Of a stretch of 6,792 nucleotides of DNA, positions 1-6,428 are shown piece by piece (position 1 is the stretch's first letter; every line of letters begins with the position of its first letter). Both the position numbers and the translations under genes were made by a program. The notes under the pieces were generated by a model. The model was not told the DNA's origin. It ran no database searches and was given only the letters and a program-made list of their open reading frames with translations. Source of the stretch: an uncultured Clostridia bacterium. GTDB taxonomy: Bacteria; Bacillota; Clostridia; TANB77; CAG-508. The stretch lies in NCBI GenBank assembly GCA_949935895.1, contig CATLGL010000080.1, positions 1 to 6,792 on the forward strand. The letters run 5' to 3'.

Positions 1-405
1 TATCCGTCTACTTCCCCAAAGAAGTGTATTTTGCCATTTATTCTGCAAATGAACAAAATCTTCTATTAGGCAAACCGCCCGTTCCATTTTCCAAAACCCC
101 TTTAATGTGCATGAGATTTCTACCTCTTCTTTTGGAAATGCTCTTTTTACGTCTAGTTCATATAACGTAATAAAAAAGCAAATTGGGACTGCTTGCACCC
201 GCTTTTTCTTGTTTCTCTTCATTTGAACATATACCCCATAATCTGTACTGCCAAATGTGAAATACGGCTCCCACGATTCGCTAAAATCCAATTGTTCCAG
301 TACTATTGTTGTTTTGGCATACTCTCCTTCCCCTTTAGGCTTTAACCTTGCCCGTACTTTTGCTACTTCTGTAACAATTTTTGCAAATTTTTGTTCATTG
401 TTCAT
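1..405 (-). CDS. Unrecognised protein, N-terminal 135 residues (runs off the window)
   Basis: The reading frame is open from the ATG at 405-403 to the window edge, so the C-terminus is missing. The start is well supported: AGGAGGG (419-413) lies 7 bases upstream, and a near-consensus promoter lies further upstream. The protein begins MNNEQKFAKIVTEVAKVRAR. It contains a WEPYFTFGSTDYGVYVQ stretch (about residues 49-65), a basic patch MKRNKKKRVQ (66-75), a hydrophobic AVPICFFITLYEL segment (76-88) and an Trp/Cys-containing stretch near 106-119 (FWKMERAVCLIEDF). There is no signal peptide and no clear membrane helix, so it is probably cytosolic. I do not recognise the family and assign no function. 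Composition differs from its neighbours: about 38% GC by hand count, and four in-frame CGG codons, which ileS lacks entirely. This suggests a different history, possibly transfer. It is not co-transcribed with ileS, because a terminator and a promoter lie between them. Confidence 0.8.
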   Translation of the reverse strand, partial: MNNEQKFAKIVTEVAKVRARLKPKGEGEYAKTTIVLEQLDFSESWEPYFTFGSTDYGVYVQMKRNKKKRVQAVPICFFITLYELDVKRAFPKEEVEISCTLKGFWKMERAVCLIEDFVHLQNKWQNTLLWGSRRI

Positions 406-457
406 TCGCTTGCCCTCCTATTGCAAACAACTACCTTGATTGGAATTTATGTTTACC

Positions 458-486
458 ATTATACTATATCTCCCTAAATTTGTCAA
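458..486 (-). promoter_or_regulatory. SigA-type promoter of the unrecognised gene
   Basis: On the minus strand a perfect -35 box TTGACA (486-481) is followed by a 17-base spacer and a perfect -10 box TATAAT (463-458). The start of transcription should fall near 451, giving a leader of about 45 bases that carries the AGGAGGG ribosome site. The exact match to consensus suggests strong constitutive expression. I see no operator or hairpin in the leader. Confidence 0.85.
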
Positions 487-491
487 ACTGC

Positions 492-522
492 AAAAAATAG
501 GTCATGCATATAGCATCGACCC
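492..522 (-). terminator. Intrinsic terminator after ileS
   Basis: In the minus-strand transcript, GGTC-(G)-ATGC pairs with GCAT-GACC around a 5-base TATAT loop. The stem has two 4-bp segments with one bulged G and a possible extra G-U pair at the base. It is followed by TATTTTTT. It lies 9 bases past the ileS stop codon, so it should end the ileS transcript before the next promoter. The stem is short, so termination may be incomplete. Confidence 0.75.
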
Positions 523-530
523 ATTTTACT

Positions 531-3305
531 TTATTGTAAATTTTCACTACATCTTTTGCAAATATGTGGATGATGATGGTCACTTCCTACTGTTTCTGAA
601 TACATCCAGCATCTTTCACATTTTTCTCCTTTTGCTTGTTCTACTTTTACACTAACTATAGCCTCTTCATCTTCTGGTAATTTTCCTTGTTTTATTTCTA
701 CATCTGATACAATAAAAATTTCTTTTAGTAGCTCCTCTTTTCCTTTGATAAATTCATATTCGGTTTCATCAGCAAATAATGTTACTTTTGCAGCAAGTGA
801 TAATCCTATTTCTTTATTCGCTCTTGCAAGTTCTAATTTCTTTGCTACTTCGTCTTTTATTTTAATATATTTATCCCATGTTTCTTCTAGCTCCTTATTG
901 TCATATTTAGCATTTACCTTTGGATAATATTCTAACATGACGCTTTCAGTATTTTCTCCCTCTTTATGTGGCACATATTTCCATATTTCTTCCGCTGTGT
1001 AACAGGTCATTGGTGCCAAGATACGAACAAGTGCTGATAATATTTCATACATTGCTGTTTGAGCAGCTCTTCTTTGTATAGAAGCTTTTTTATAAGTATA
1101 TAATCTATCTTTTATAATATCTAGGTAAAATGCACTCATATCAACCACGCAAAATTGATTGATTGCATGATAAGCATTATGAAAATCATATACATCATAT
1201 GCTAGTGTACAAGCCCTTACTAATTTATTTAATCTTGCTAATGCCCATTTATCAATTTCTAATAGTTCTTCATAACCAACAGGATGATTTACATCAAAAT
1301 CACTAATATTTCCTAAAATATATCTTGCTGTGTTACGAATTTTTCGATATACTTCTGTTACTTGTTTTAATATATTCTTTGAACCACTAATATCTGATTT
1401 ATAATCTGATGATAACACCCAAAGTCTTAATACATCTGCACCAGATTCATTTATAACATCTTTTGGGTCAATTCCATTTCCAAGACTTTTTGACATTTTC
1501 CTTCCTTGTTCATCTATCGTATAACCATGTGTTACTACTTCTTTATATGGTGCTTTTCCTTTTGTTGCAACACTTGTTAATAGTGAAGATTGGAACCACC
1601 CTCTATGTTGGTCACTTCCTTCTAAGTAAAGGTCTGCTTCTGGAAGTCCACGCTCTTTTAAAACAGATTCATGTGTAGAACCAGAATCAAACCATACATC
1701 CATAATGTCTGTTTCTTTTTTAAATTTCGTACTACCACAATGAGGACATGTTGTACCTTCTGGCATAAGTTCCTCTTCTGGTAAATCAAACCAAGCATTA
1801 GAACCTTTTTCTTTAAACAATCTTTGTACTTTATTCAAGCTTTCTTCTGTTACATATTCTTTTTCACATTCTGCACAATAGAAAATTGGAATTGGTACAC
1901 CCCAGGTTCTTTGACGAGAAATACACCAATCATTTCTATCCTCCACCATCTTAGTAATTCTTTCTTCTCCCCATGCAGGATACCATTTAACCATTTTAAT
2001 CGCATCTAAAGTTTCTTTTCTAAATCCATCTACAGATGCAAACCATTGATTGGTTGCTCTATAGATAACTGGATGTTTACATCTCCAACAATGTGGATAA
2101 GAGTGATTTACATCTTCTTTTGCTAATAGATATCCGTTTTCTTCTAACCAATTGATAATTTCTTTATCAGATTTCGCATAATACATACCTGCAAAAGGTC
2201 CTGCCTCTTCAGTTTGATGTCCTTTACTATCAATTGTTACTACAATATCTAATCCATTTTTTAATCCACATAAATAGTCCTCTTTACCATATCCAGGTGC
2301 AGTATGAACAGCACCTGTACCAGTATCTAATTCTACTTTTATAGTATCATCAGAACCAAGTACTACCTTTGAGGTTCTATTTAAAAATGGATGTTTACAA
2401 ATGATTCCTTCTAAGTCCTTTCCTTCAAATTCTGATATTGTTTTATAATTTGTAATATTTGCTTTTTCCATAACTTTATTAAGTAATTCTGTTGCTATAA
2501 TTACTTTTTCGTTTCCAATATCTACCATACTATATTTAAAGTCTGCACCAATTGTAATTCCCATATTTCCTGGTAATGTCCATGGAGTTGTTGTCCATAT
2601 TACAAATGATACATTGTCTTTTTCAAATTTTCCTTTTGCATCTTCTACTTTAAATTTTACATATGCTGTATGAGAATTGATATCTTTATATTCAATTTCT
2701 GCTTCTGCTAAAGCTGTTTCACAATCAGTACACCAATATACTGGTTTTAGTCCTTTATAGATATATCCTTTTTTATACATATCTGCAAATACACCAATTT
2801 GTTTTGCTTCTACTTGTGGCTGATACGTAATATATGGGTTATCCCAATCACCTAATACTCCTAAACGTTTAAATCCTTCTATTTGTTTATCTTTATAATC
2901 AACTGTAAATTGTTTACAAATATCACGAAATTCTGTAACAGGTATCGTATCACGGTTTAGTCCTAATTTCTCAATTGCTTTTTTTTCTGTTGGCATACCA
3001 TGAGTATCAAACCCTGGCACATATGGTGTATAAAATCCTTGTAAATTTTTGTATCTTACAATAGTATCTTTTAACACTTTATTTAACGCATGACCTAAAT
3101 GAATTTCCCCATTAGCATATGGTGGTCCATCATGTAATACAAAGCTTTTTTTCCCTTCATTTTTTTTTAGCATTTTTTCATATAAACCATTTTCAAACAC
3201 ATCTTGTAAGATGTGTGGTTCATTTTGTGGCAAATTTCCTCTCATGGGAAAATCAGTTTTTGGTAAATTTAATGTTTCACTATAATTTAGTTTATTATCC
3301 TCCAT
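531..3305 (-). CDS. ileS: Isoleucyl-tRNA synthetase, complete, 924 residues
   Basis: This cytosolic class I synthetase charges tRNA-Ile with isoleucine using ATP and removes mischarged valine. The class I signatures are present: HLGH at 69-72 (HIGH motif) and KMSKS at 603-607 followed by LGN. The CP1 editing domain spans roughly 190-410, with TTTPWTLPGN at 238-247 and HTAPGYGKEDY at 334-344. GSDQHRGWF (563-571) and DVWFDSGS (536-543) belong to the catalytic fold, and CISRQRTWG (461-469) is typical of bacterial IleRS. The anticodon-binding helical domain follows from about 645. The C-terminal zinc site has Cys896, Cys899, Cys916 and Cys919. Length and the C-terminal zinc domain fit the ordinary bacterial (IleS1) type. 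I see no frameshift or missing key residue. The start is set by AAGGAGG (3319-3313), 7 bases upstream of ATG. Expression is controlled by the T-box leader immediately upstream. Confidence 0.98.
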   Translation of the reverse strand: MEDNKLNYSETLNLPKTDFPMRGNLPQNEPHILQDVFENGLYEKMLKKNEGKKSFVLHDGPPYANGEIHLGHALNKVLKDTIVRYKNLQGFYTPYVPGFDTHGMPTEKKAIEKLGLNRDTIPVTEFRDICKQFTVDYKDKQIEGFKRLGVLGDWDNPYITYQPQVEAKQIGVFADMYKKGYIYKGLKPVYWCTDCETALAEAEIEYKDINSHTAYVKFKVEDAKGKFEKDNVSFVIWTTTPWTLPGNMGITIGADFKYSMVDIGNEKVIIATELLNKVMEKANITNYKTISEFEGKDLEGIICKHPFLNRTSKVVLGSDDTIKVELDTGTGAVHTAPGYGKEDYLCGLKNGLDIVVTIDSKGHQTEEAGPFAGMYYAKSDKEIINWLEENGYLLAKEDVNHSYPHCWRCKHPVIYRATNQWFASVDGFRKETLDAIKMVKWYPAWGEERITKMVEDRNDWCISRQRTWGVPIPIFYCAECEKEYVTEESLNKVQRLFKEKGSNAWFDLPEEELMPEGTTCPHCGSTKFKKETDIMDVWFDSGSTHESVLKERGLPEADLYLEGSDQHRGWFQSSLLTSVATKGKAPYKEVVTHGYTIDEQGRKMSKSLGNGIDPKDVINESGADVLRLWVLSSDYKSDISGSKNILKQVTEVYRKIRNTARYILGNISDFDVNHPVGYEELLEIDKWALARLNKLVRACTLAYDVYDFHNAYHAINQFCVVDMSAFYLDIIKDRLYTYKKASIQRRAAQTAMYEILSALVRILAPMTCYTAEEIWKYVPHKEGENTESVMLEYYPKVNAKYDNKELEETWDKYIKIKDEVAKKLELARANKEIGLSLAAKVTLFADETEYEFIKGKEELLKEIFIVSDVEIKQGKLPEDEEAIVSVKVEQAKGEKCERCWMYSETVGSDHHHPHICKRCSENLQ

Positions 3306-3324
3306 TTGTGTTCCTCCTTCTTAC

Positions 3325-3367
3325 TCAAAAAAGCCATTTCCTCCTTATTATTTAGGACGAAATGGCT
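3325..3367 (-). terminator. Conditional (T-box) terminator in the ileS leader
   Basis: In transcript order a 14-base arm (3367-3354, AGCCATTTCGTCCT) pairs with 3345-3332 (AGGAGGAAATGGCT) at 13 of 14 positions around an 8-base AT-rich loop. A T run (3332-3327) follows. The 5' arm includes GTCC and runs into CCTAA, which can instead pair with TTAGG just before the T-box motif to form the antiterminator. The two structures are therefore mutually exclusive. The hairpin ends only about 6 bases before the ileS ribosome site. Confidence 0.92.
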
Positions 3368-3591
3368 TATATTTCCGCGGTACCACCTAATTTAAAAATA
3401 GTTCTATACTATTTTTCTCTTATTTTACTTTGTAACGTAAGCAACACGATTTATCTTACTTTATTTTCAGATAAATAACAAAAAAGGTGATAACAAATAA
3501 ACCAATTATGCAACTAGAATCACACCCTTCTCTAGCTCTCTTTTGCTTTTAGTTTATTGCCTTGTCCTTTTTACTGTTTTTTTTCTTTATG
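3325..3591 (-). promoter_or_regulatory. T-box riboswitch leader of ileS
   Basis: T-box leaders bind uncharged tRNA and let transcription continue into the gene. The conserved T-box AGGTGGTACCGCGG is at 3388-3375. Its TGGT bulge would pair with an ACCA acceptor end, as expected for tRNA-Ile. Stem I shows the AGAGAG element followed by a CTAGA/TCTAG hairpin (3535-3531 with 3518-3514) whose loop holds GGGTG, the usual distal tRNA-elbow contact region. Below it CAATAAAC pairs with GTTTATTTG and AAAAAGG with CCTTTTTT. Between these stems on the 3' side is ATC followed by A (3491-3489), the best candidate for the isoleucine specifier codon. Downstream are a GTAAG/CTTAC hairpin (3459-3437) and a 9-bp hairpin (3416-3394), then the antiterminator and terminator. 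The transcript start at 3591 is estimated from the promoter. Family identity is certain; the specifier assignment is moderately sure. Confidence 0.95.
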
Positions 3592-3597
3592 GTTATA

Positions 3598-3626
3598 ATC
3601 TTACCATGGAATTTTCCTTTTGGCAA
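3598..3626 (-). promoter_or_regulatory. Promoter of the ileS T-box transcript
   Basis: On the minus strand TTGCCA (3626-3621; five of six matches to TTGACA) is followed by exactly 17 bases and TAAGAT (3603-3598; four of six matches to TATAAT). Transcription would start near 3591, so the whole T-box stem I would be included. The position makes it the only good candidate I found upstream of the leader. Confidence 0.6.
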
Positions 3627-3716
3627 GTAGTTTTTGAATTTTCTTATCTTTTCTATGTTTTATCCATAATACAGAAAACAAAATAAGAACTCTTGACATT
3701 TTTTATTTTTGTTATT
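3604..3716. other. AT-rich gap between the prepilin pseudogene and ileS leader
   Basis: Apart from the ileS -35 box, this stretch has no gene in either direction. In the minus-strand transcript an AT-only imperfect stem (3713-3703 pairing with 3686-3677 around a 16-base loop) follows the prepilin pseudogene and is trailed by a T-rich run. It might act as a weak terminator, but with no G-C pairs I do not claim it firmly. Confidence 0.4.
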
Positions 3717-4321
3717 TTAAATTTGCCATACGATGTTTACTGCCATTGTTTTCACTTTCTCACCTGCACTTATTGTTGTAGCATAATAAATATCGCCATT
3801 TTTAGTTAGGTTTATATAATGTTGAACTTCTCCGAACTAGAGCTATTTCTACAATATTTTCATTAGGTTTATATGTTTCATCAATTGTTATAATTGGCGT
3901 ATTAGCTGGTATGTCTGCAAGTACTGTTAAATATGCTGTAAGCCTTATTGTGTTTCCACTTTTAGTCATTTTTGCAATTACTCTTCTTTCTACATAATCA
4001 GTATTTAAATGAAGACTATCTGTAATATCTTGGGTTTCTATTGCTTTTTGAACTTCTTTTTTAATAACTGTCTTTAATTCTTCCATTGAAAGAGTTATTT
4101 TAGAGTCATCATTTGTTGCAACTAACATGGAACTATATAATTCGTCTAACGATTTTTGTTCATTTTTTGTTGCTTGTTCCCACTCCGCTTTTGCCTCTTT
4201 ACTTTTTAGTATAATTCCTTCATCCCCTACTGTCAATCCGCAAAGTAATTCCTGCTAAGATTAACAATACAATAATCGTAATAACTAGTGCTAGTAATGT
4301 AATTCCTTGATTCTTTTTCAT
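3717..4321 (-). pseudogene. Prepilin-like surface protein, split by two +1 frameshifts
   Basis: The start is ATG at 4321, with AAGGAAGG (4337-4330) 8 bases upstream. The frame reads MKKNQ then GITLLALVITIIVLLILAG, a prepilin-type leader with Gly6 at the likely cleavage site and a hydrophobic helix to about residue 26. It then stops early (TGA) unless one base is skipped near 4237-4240. The middle 134 codons continue in a second frame: a charged helical region (about residues 38-95) and a beta-rich part including RLTAYLTVLADIPANTPI. That frame also ends early; a second +1 shift near 3837-3840 opens a third frame ending NIVWQI with TAA at 3719-3717. The span is 605 bases, which is 201 codons plus two, so removing one base at each site gives one 200-residue protein. 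The first repair aligns without gaps to the neighbouring gene (AGITINMILGQEGI against AGIT, five residues, GDEGI). All three parts are free of other stops, so the damage is recent, an assembly error, or translationally bypassed. Function is unknown; a surface or pilus-like role is inferred. Confidence 0.82.
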
Positions 4322-4509
4322 AACTACACCCTTCCTTATTTTATATTTACATGTGTTTTTTCGCTATTTTATATAACTCATTCTAATGTGATATTCATTG
4401 CTATATTTTATTTTTTCGTCATAAGAGAACAAAATTGCAATAACTGATGTAATCTGTATAATTCCTATCTTATAGTAAAACATTTTTCTCATTCACTTTG
4501 TTTTCTTAT
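4322..4509. other. Intergenic stretch between the two prepilin-like genes
   Basis: This AT-rich gap holds the ribosome site of the downstream prepilin pseudogene, and no other gene. I see no convincing terminator after the 578-residue gene, so read-through into the pseudogene is possible. The nearest thing to a promoter on the minus strand is TTGTTC, 16 bases, TAAAAT, whose -35 box is poor. Confidence 0.4.
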
Positions 4510-6246
4510 TTAATAATTCTTATAGTCACATTCAAAACTTCCTGTTGAAATATTTCCTATTGTAATACTTCCTGTTCCTCCTGCTCCTCCTTTTGTATCA
4601 TGCCCAATAGCACTACCACCACTTGAATCTAAATTTCCTCTCGAGATTAGATTATTATAAAAAATATTGATGCTACCGCCTCCAGATGCCCCTCCACCTG
4701 CAGATACATATTGCCTAAGACTTCTATTATCTAAGCCTTTTGACTCTATATTATTATTGTTATTGAAATAATTTGCATATATTGTTAATAATCCTCCTGT
4801 TCCATTTTTACCATCATCAGCCATAAGATATTTATTATCTTGCCAAGAATAACTTTTTCCTCCTGGATTTCCTACTCCTCCCGATGCAGCCCATTCACTT
4901 GGTGCTTCTCGAACAGCTCCGTTTCCTCCTGCTCCTCCTGTATTAGAACCATTTTCCGCTTTAATAATCGTAGTTATTCCATCTGACCCGTTAGTATGAG
5001 TTCCACCACCTCCTGTTCCACCAGAATATGATGTTCCATTTCCACTTGCTCCTGATATAGAATATGTGCCTCTTGCTCCACCAGATCCTCCTCCAGCTGT
5101 TTGACGGTTGATTCCATTATTACCACTTAATCCCTCTACACTAAAAGAGGTAGCTGAGCTCCTAACTCCTTGCTTTCCTAATCCGCCAAGCGCTGGTATA
5201 TATTCATAACTATTATTTTCATTTTTCCACAGATATACATCTTCTCCTTGTGCCTTTGCACCTCTTCCAGTCATACTTATTGTTCCATTATTTTTAAATG
5301 TTCCTGTACAATAGATTATCATTCCTTTTGGTCCACCATAACCATTATTACTTTTGCAAGACGTTAATGTTACACCTTCTTCAATTGTTAAATTTCCATT
5401 TATTTTTAATAATACTGTATTTTTTGCTTCCTCGGTTTGTGTAGCTACATCACTTTTATTTCCAAATTCATATATTGTTTCTGTTAATATAGAACCTATT
5501 AACTCCATATTTCCATCAAGTTTTACATCTCCTTCATATAAGATGGTATTTATTGAATATTCTTTTTCTATTACTCTTACTGTTTTTATTCCACTACTAT
5601 TTATTTTAGAAACACCTTCTATTATTGATTTTGTTTCAATTGTTTCTGCTATATTATTTACAATTGCTTTTACTATTGATACTCTCCCATTTCTTCCTGT
5701 TACTTTAAATCTATAAATTCCATTTTCTGACACTTCAAATACTTTATTGGATTTACTATTTTCTAAAATTAAAGTGGCACCATTTGTAGGTTCTATTGAA
5801 TCATCTGCCCTACTTGCTAATACTTGTATTTTTATGTTTCCACTTTCATCGTCTACTGCCATTCCTATTACTACTTTTGGCTTTTCTCCTTCTAATTTTC
5901 CACCTACTATTACTTCTTTTTTCTCATCTACTAAAAATTCATAATTTTTATACTCTCCTTCTATTCCATCTTCTTCTTCTGTAGTAATTTGTATCCCTAA
6001 ATTTCTAAATCTTTCAGCTATATCTTCTAATCTTACTTCTCCTAGCTGTCTTGCTTCTAAATCTGTTATTTCTAATTCTAATTCTTCTTCTATTTGGGCT
6101 TTTTCATTTTCTATTTTTGCATATTGGGCTCTTGCTAATATCCCTTCTTGTCCTAGTATCATATTGATGGTTATTCCTGCTAAAATAAGTAATACTATTA
6201 TTGTTATAACCAAAGCAATCAATGTAATTCCTCTATCCTTCATCAT
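4510..6246 (-). CDS. Prepilin-like, Gly-rich surface protein, 578 residues
   Basis: The N-terminus MMKDR followed by GITLIALVITIIVLLILAG (residues 6-24) is a prepilin-type leader: short, basic, Gly6 at the expected cleavage point, then a hydrophobic helix to about residue 31. The Glu usual at mature position 5 is Ala11 here. Next come a charged helical or coiled-coil neck (38-83), a beta-rich part of unknown fold (about 122-290, with an Ig-like feel at 124-200), and a Gly-rich half (about 301-564). Gly clusters near 385-393, 408-415, 437-443, 517-524 and 553-559 are followed by short strands such as GSINIFY and GSITIG, suggesting a Gly-packed beta-solenoid. The gene ends at TAA with no anchor motif, so attachment is through the N-terminal helix or pilus assembly. 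Start: ATG 6246 or the adjacent ATG 6243; the only nearby ribosome-site-like bases (AAAGAG) fit 6243 slightly better. Role as adhesin or appendage is inference. Confidence 0.88.
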   Translation of the reverse strand: MMKDRGITLIALVITIIVLLILAGITINMILGQEGILARAQYAKIENEKAQIEEELELEITDLEARQLGEVRLEDIAERFRNLGIQITTEEEDGIEGEYKNYEFLVDEKKEVIVGGKLEGEKPKVVIGMAVDDESGNIKIQVLASRADDSIEPTNGATLILENSKSNKVFEVSENGIYRFKVTGRNGRVSIVKAIVNNIAETIETKSIIEGVSKINSSGIKTVRVIEKEYSINTILYEGDVKLDGNMELIGSILTETIYEFGNKSDVATQTEEAKNTVLLKINGNLTIEEGVTLTSCKSNNGYGGPKGMIIYCTGTFKNNGTISMTGRGAKAQGEDVYLWKNENNSYEYIPALGGLGKQGVRSSATSFSVEGLSGNNGINRQTAGGGSGGARGTYSISGASGNGTSYSGGTGGGGTHTNGSDGITTIIKAENGSNTGGAGGNGAVREAPSEWAASGGVGNPGGKSYSWQDNKYLMADDGKNGTGGLLTIYANYFNNNNNIESKGLDNRSLRQYVSAGGGASGGGSINIFYNNLISRGNLDSSGGSAIGHDTKGGAGGTGSITIGNISTGSFECDYKNY

Positions 6247-6282
6247 TTCTCTTTTGTTTTCCTTTCACATTATTTTTTATTA

Positions 6283-6311
6283 AATATATCATAGTAGAAA
6301 CTATTTGTTAA
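6283..6311 (-). promoter_or_regulatory. Promoter of the 578-residue prepilin-like gene
   Basis: On the minus strand TTAACA (6311-6306; five of six matches to the -35 consensus) is followed by exactly 17 bases and TATATT (6288-6283; five of six matches to the -10 consensus). Transcription would begin near 6276, leaving a leader of about 30 bases. This makes the gene independent of the upstream DUF285 gene. Confidence 0.65.
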
Positions 6312-6370
6312 CATGTTTTATGTATATAATTTTCTATTGTTTTACCACCTAAAAGAATTTTTTCAATTGT

Positions 6371-6390
6371 TCTAAGTAACTCTAAGTTAC
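6371..6390. repeat. Short direct and inverted repeat downstream of the DUF285 gene
   Basis: Two 10-base copies lie side by side, TCTAAGTAAC and TCTAAGTTAC, differing at one position. The same bases include a perfect inverted repeat, GTAACT and AGTTAC around a 3-base spacer (6376-6390). There is no T run after it on the minus strand, so it is not a normal terminator. Its role, if any, is unknown. Confidence 0.4.
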
Positions 6391-6428
6391 AAATGAAATA
6401 TTCAGGAACAAATATCCATATTTATAGT

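Noticed and set aside
257..655. Two plus-strand open frames of 60 and 71 codons near the ileS end
   Set aside because: They overlap the unrecognised gene, its promoter, the terminator and the ileS 3' end on the other strand, all of which have better support.
745..3355. Several plus-strand open frames of 60-78 codons opposite ileS
   Set aside because: All are antisense shadows of ileS, rich in Phe, Leu and His, without ribosome sites or promoters.
3693..3721. TTGACA on the plus strand suggesting a promoter
   Set aside because: The position 17 bases downstream reads TTTAAA, a poor -10 box, and no plus-strand gene follows.
3802..4236. A free-standing 144-codon gene starting at TTG 4236
   Set aside because: It has no ribosome site and begins inside a recognisable prepilin gene. 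The upstream frame supplies the leader and the downstream frame a natural C-terminus, so it is the middle part of a split gene.
909..4920. His-rich loop DHHHPH between the IleRS zinc cysteines (residues 909-914) as an extra metal site
   Set aside because: This loop is variable and often His-containing in bacterial IleRS, so it needs no special explanation.
5354..5716. Plus-strand open frame of 120 codons
   Set aside because: It lies opposite the 578-residue gene, has no ribosome site or family features, and its Phe/Ser/Val-rich content is what the reverse of an Asn/Glu/Lys/Ile-rich gene gives.
6343..6350. AGGTGGTA on the minus strand, similar to a T-box core
   Set aside because: The ACCGCGG part, stem I and a following terminator are all missing; it is a chance match.
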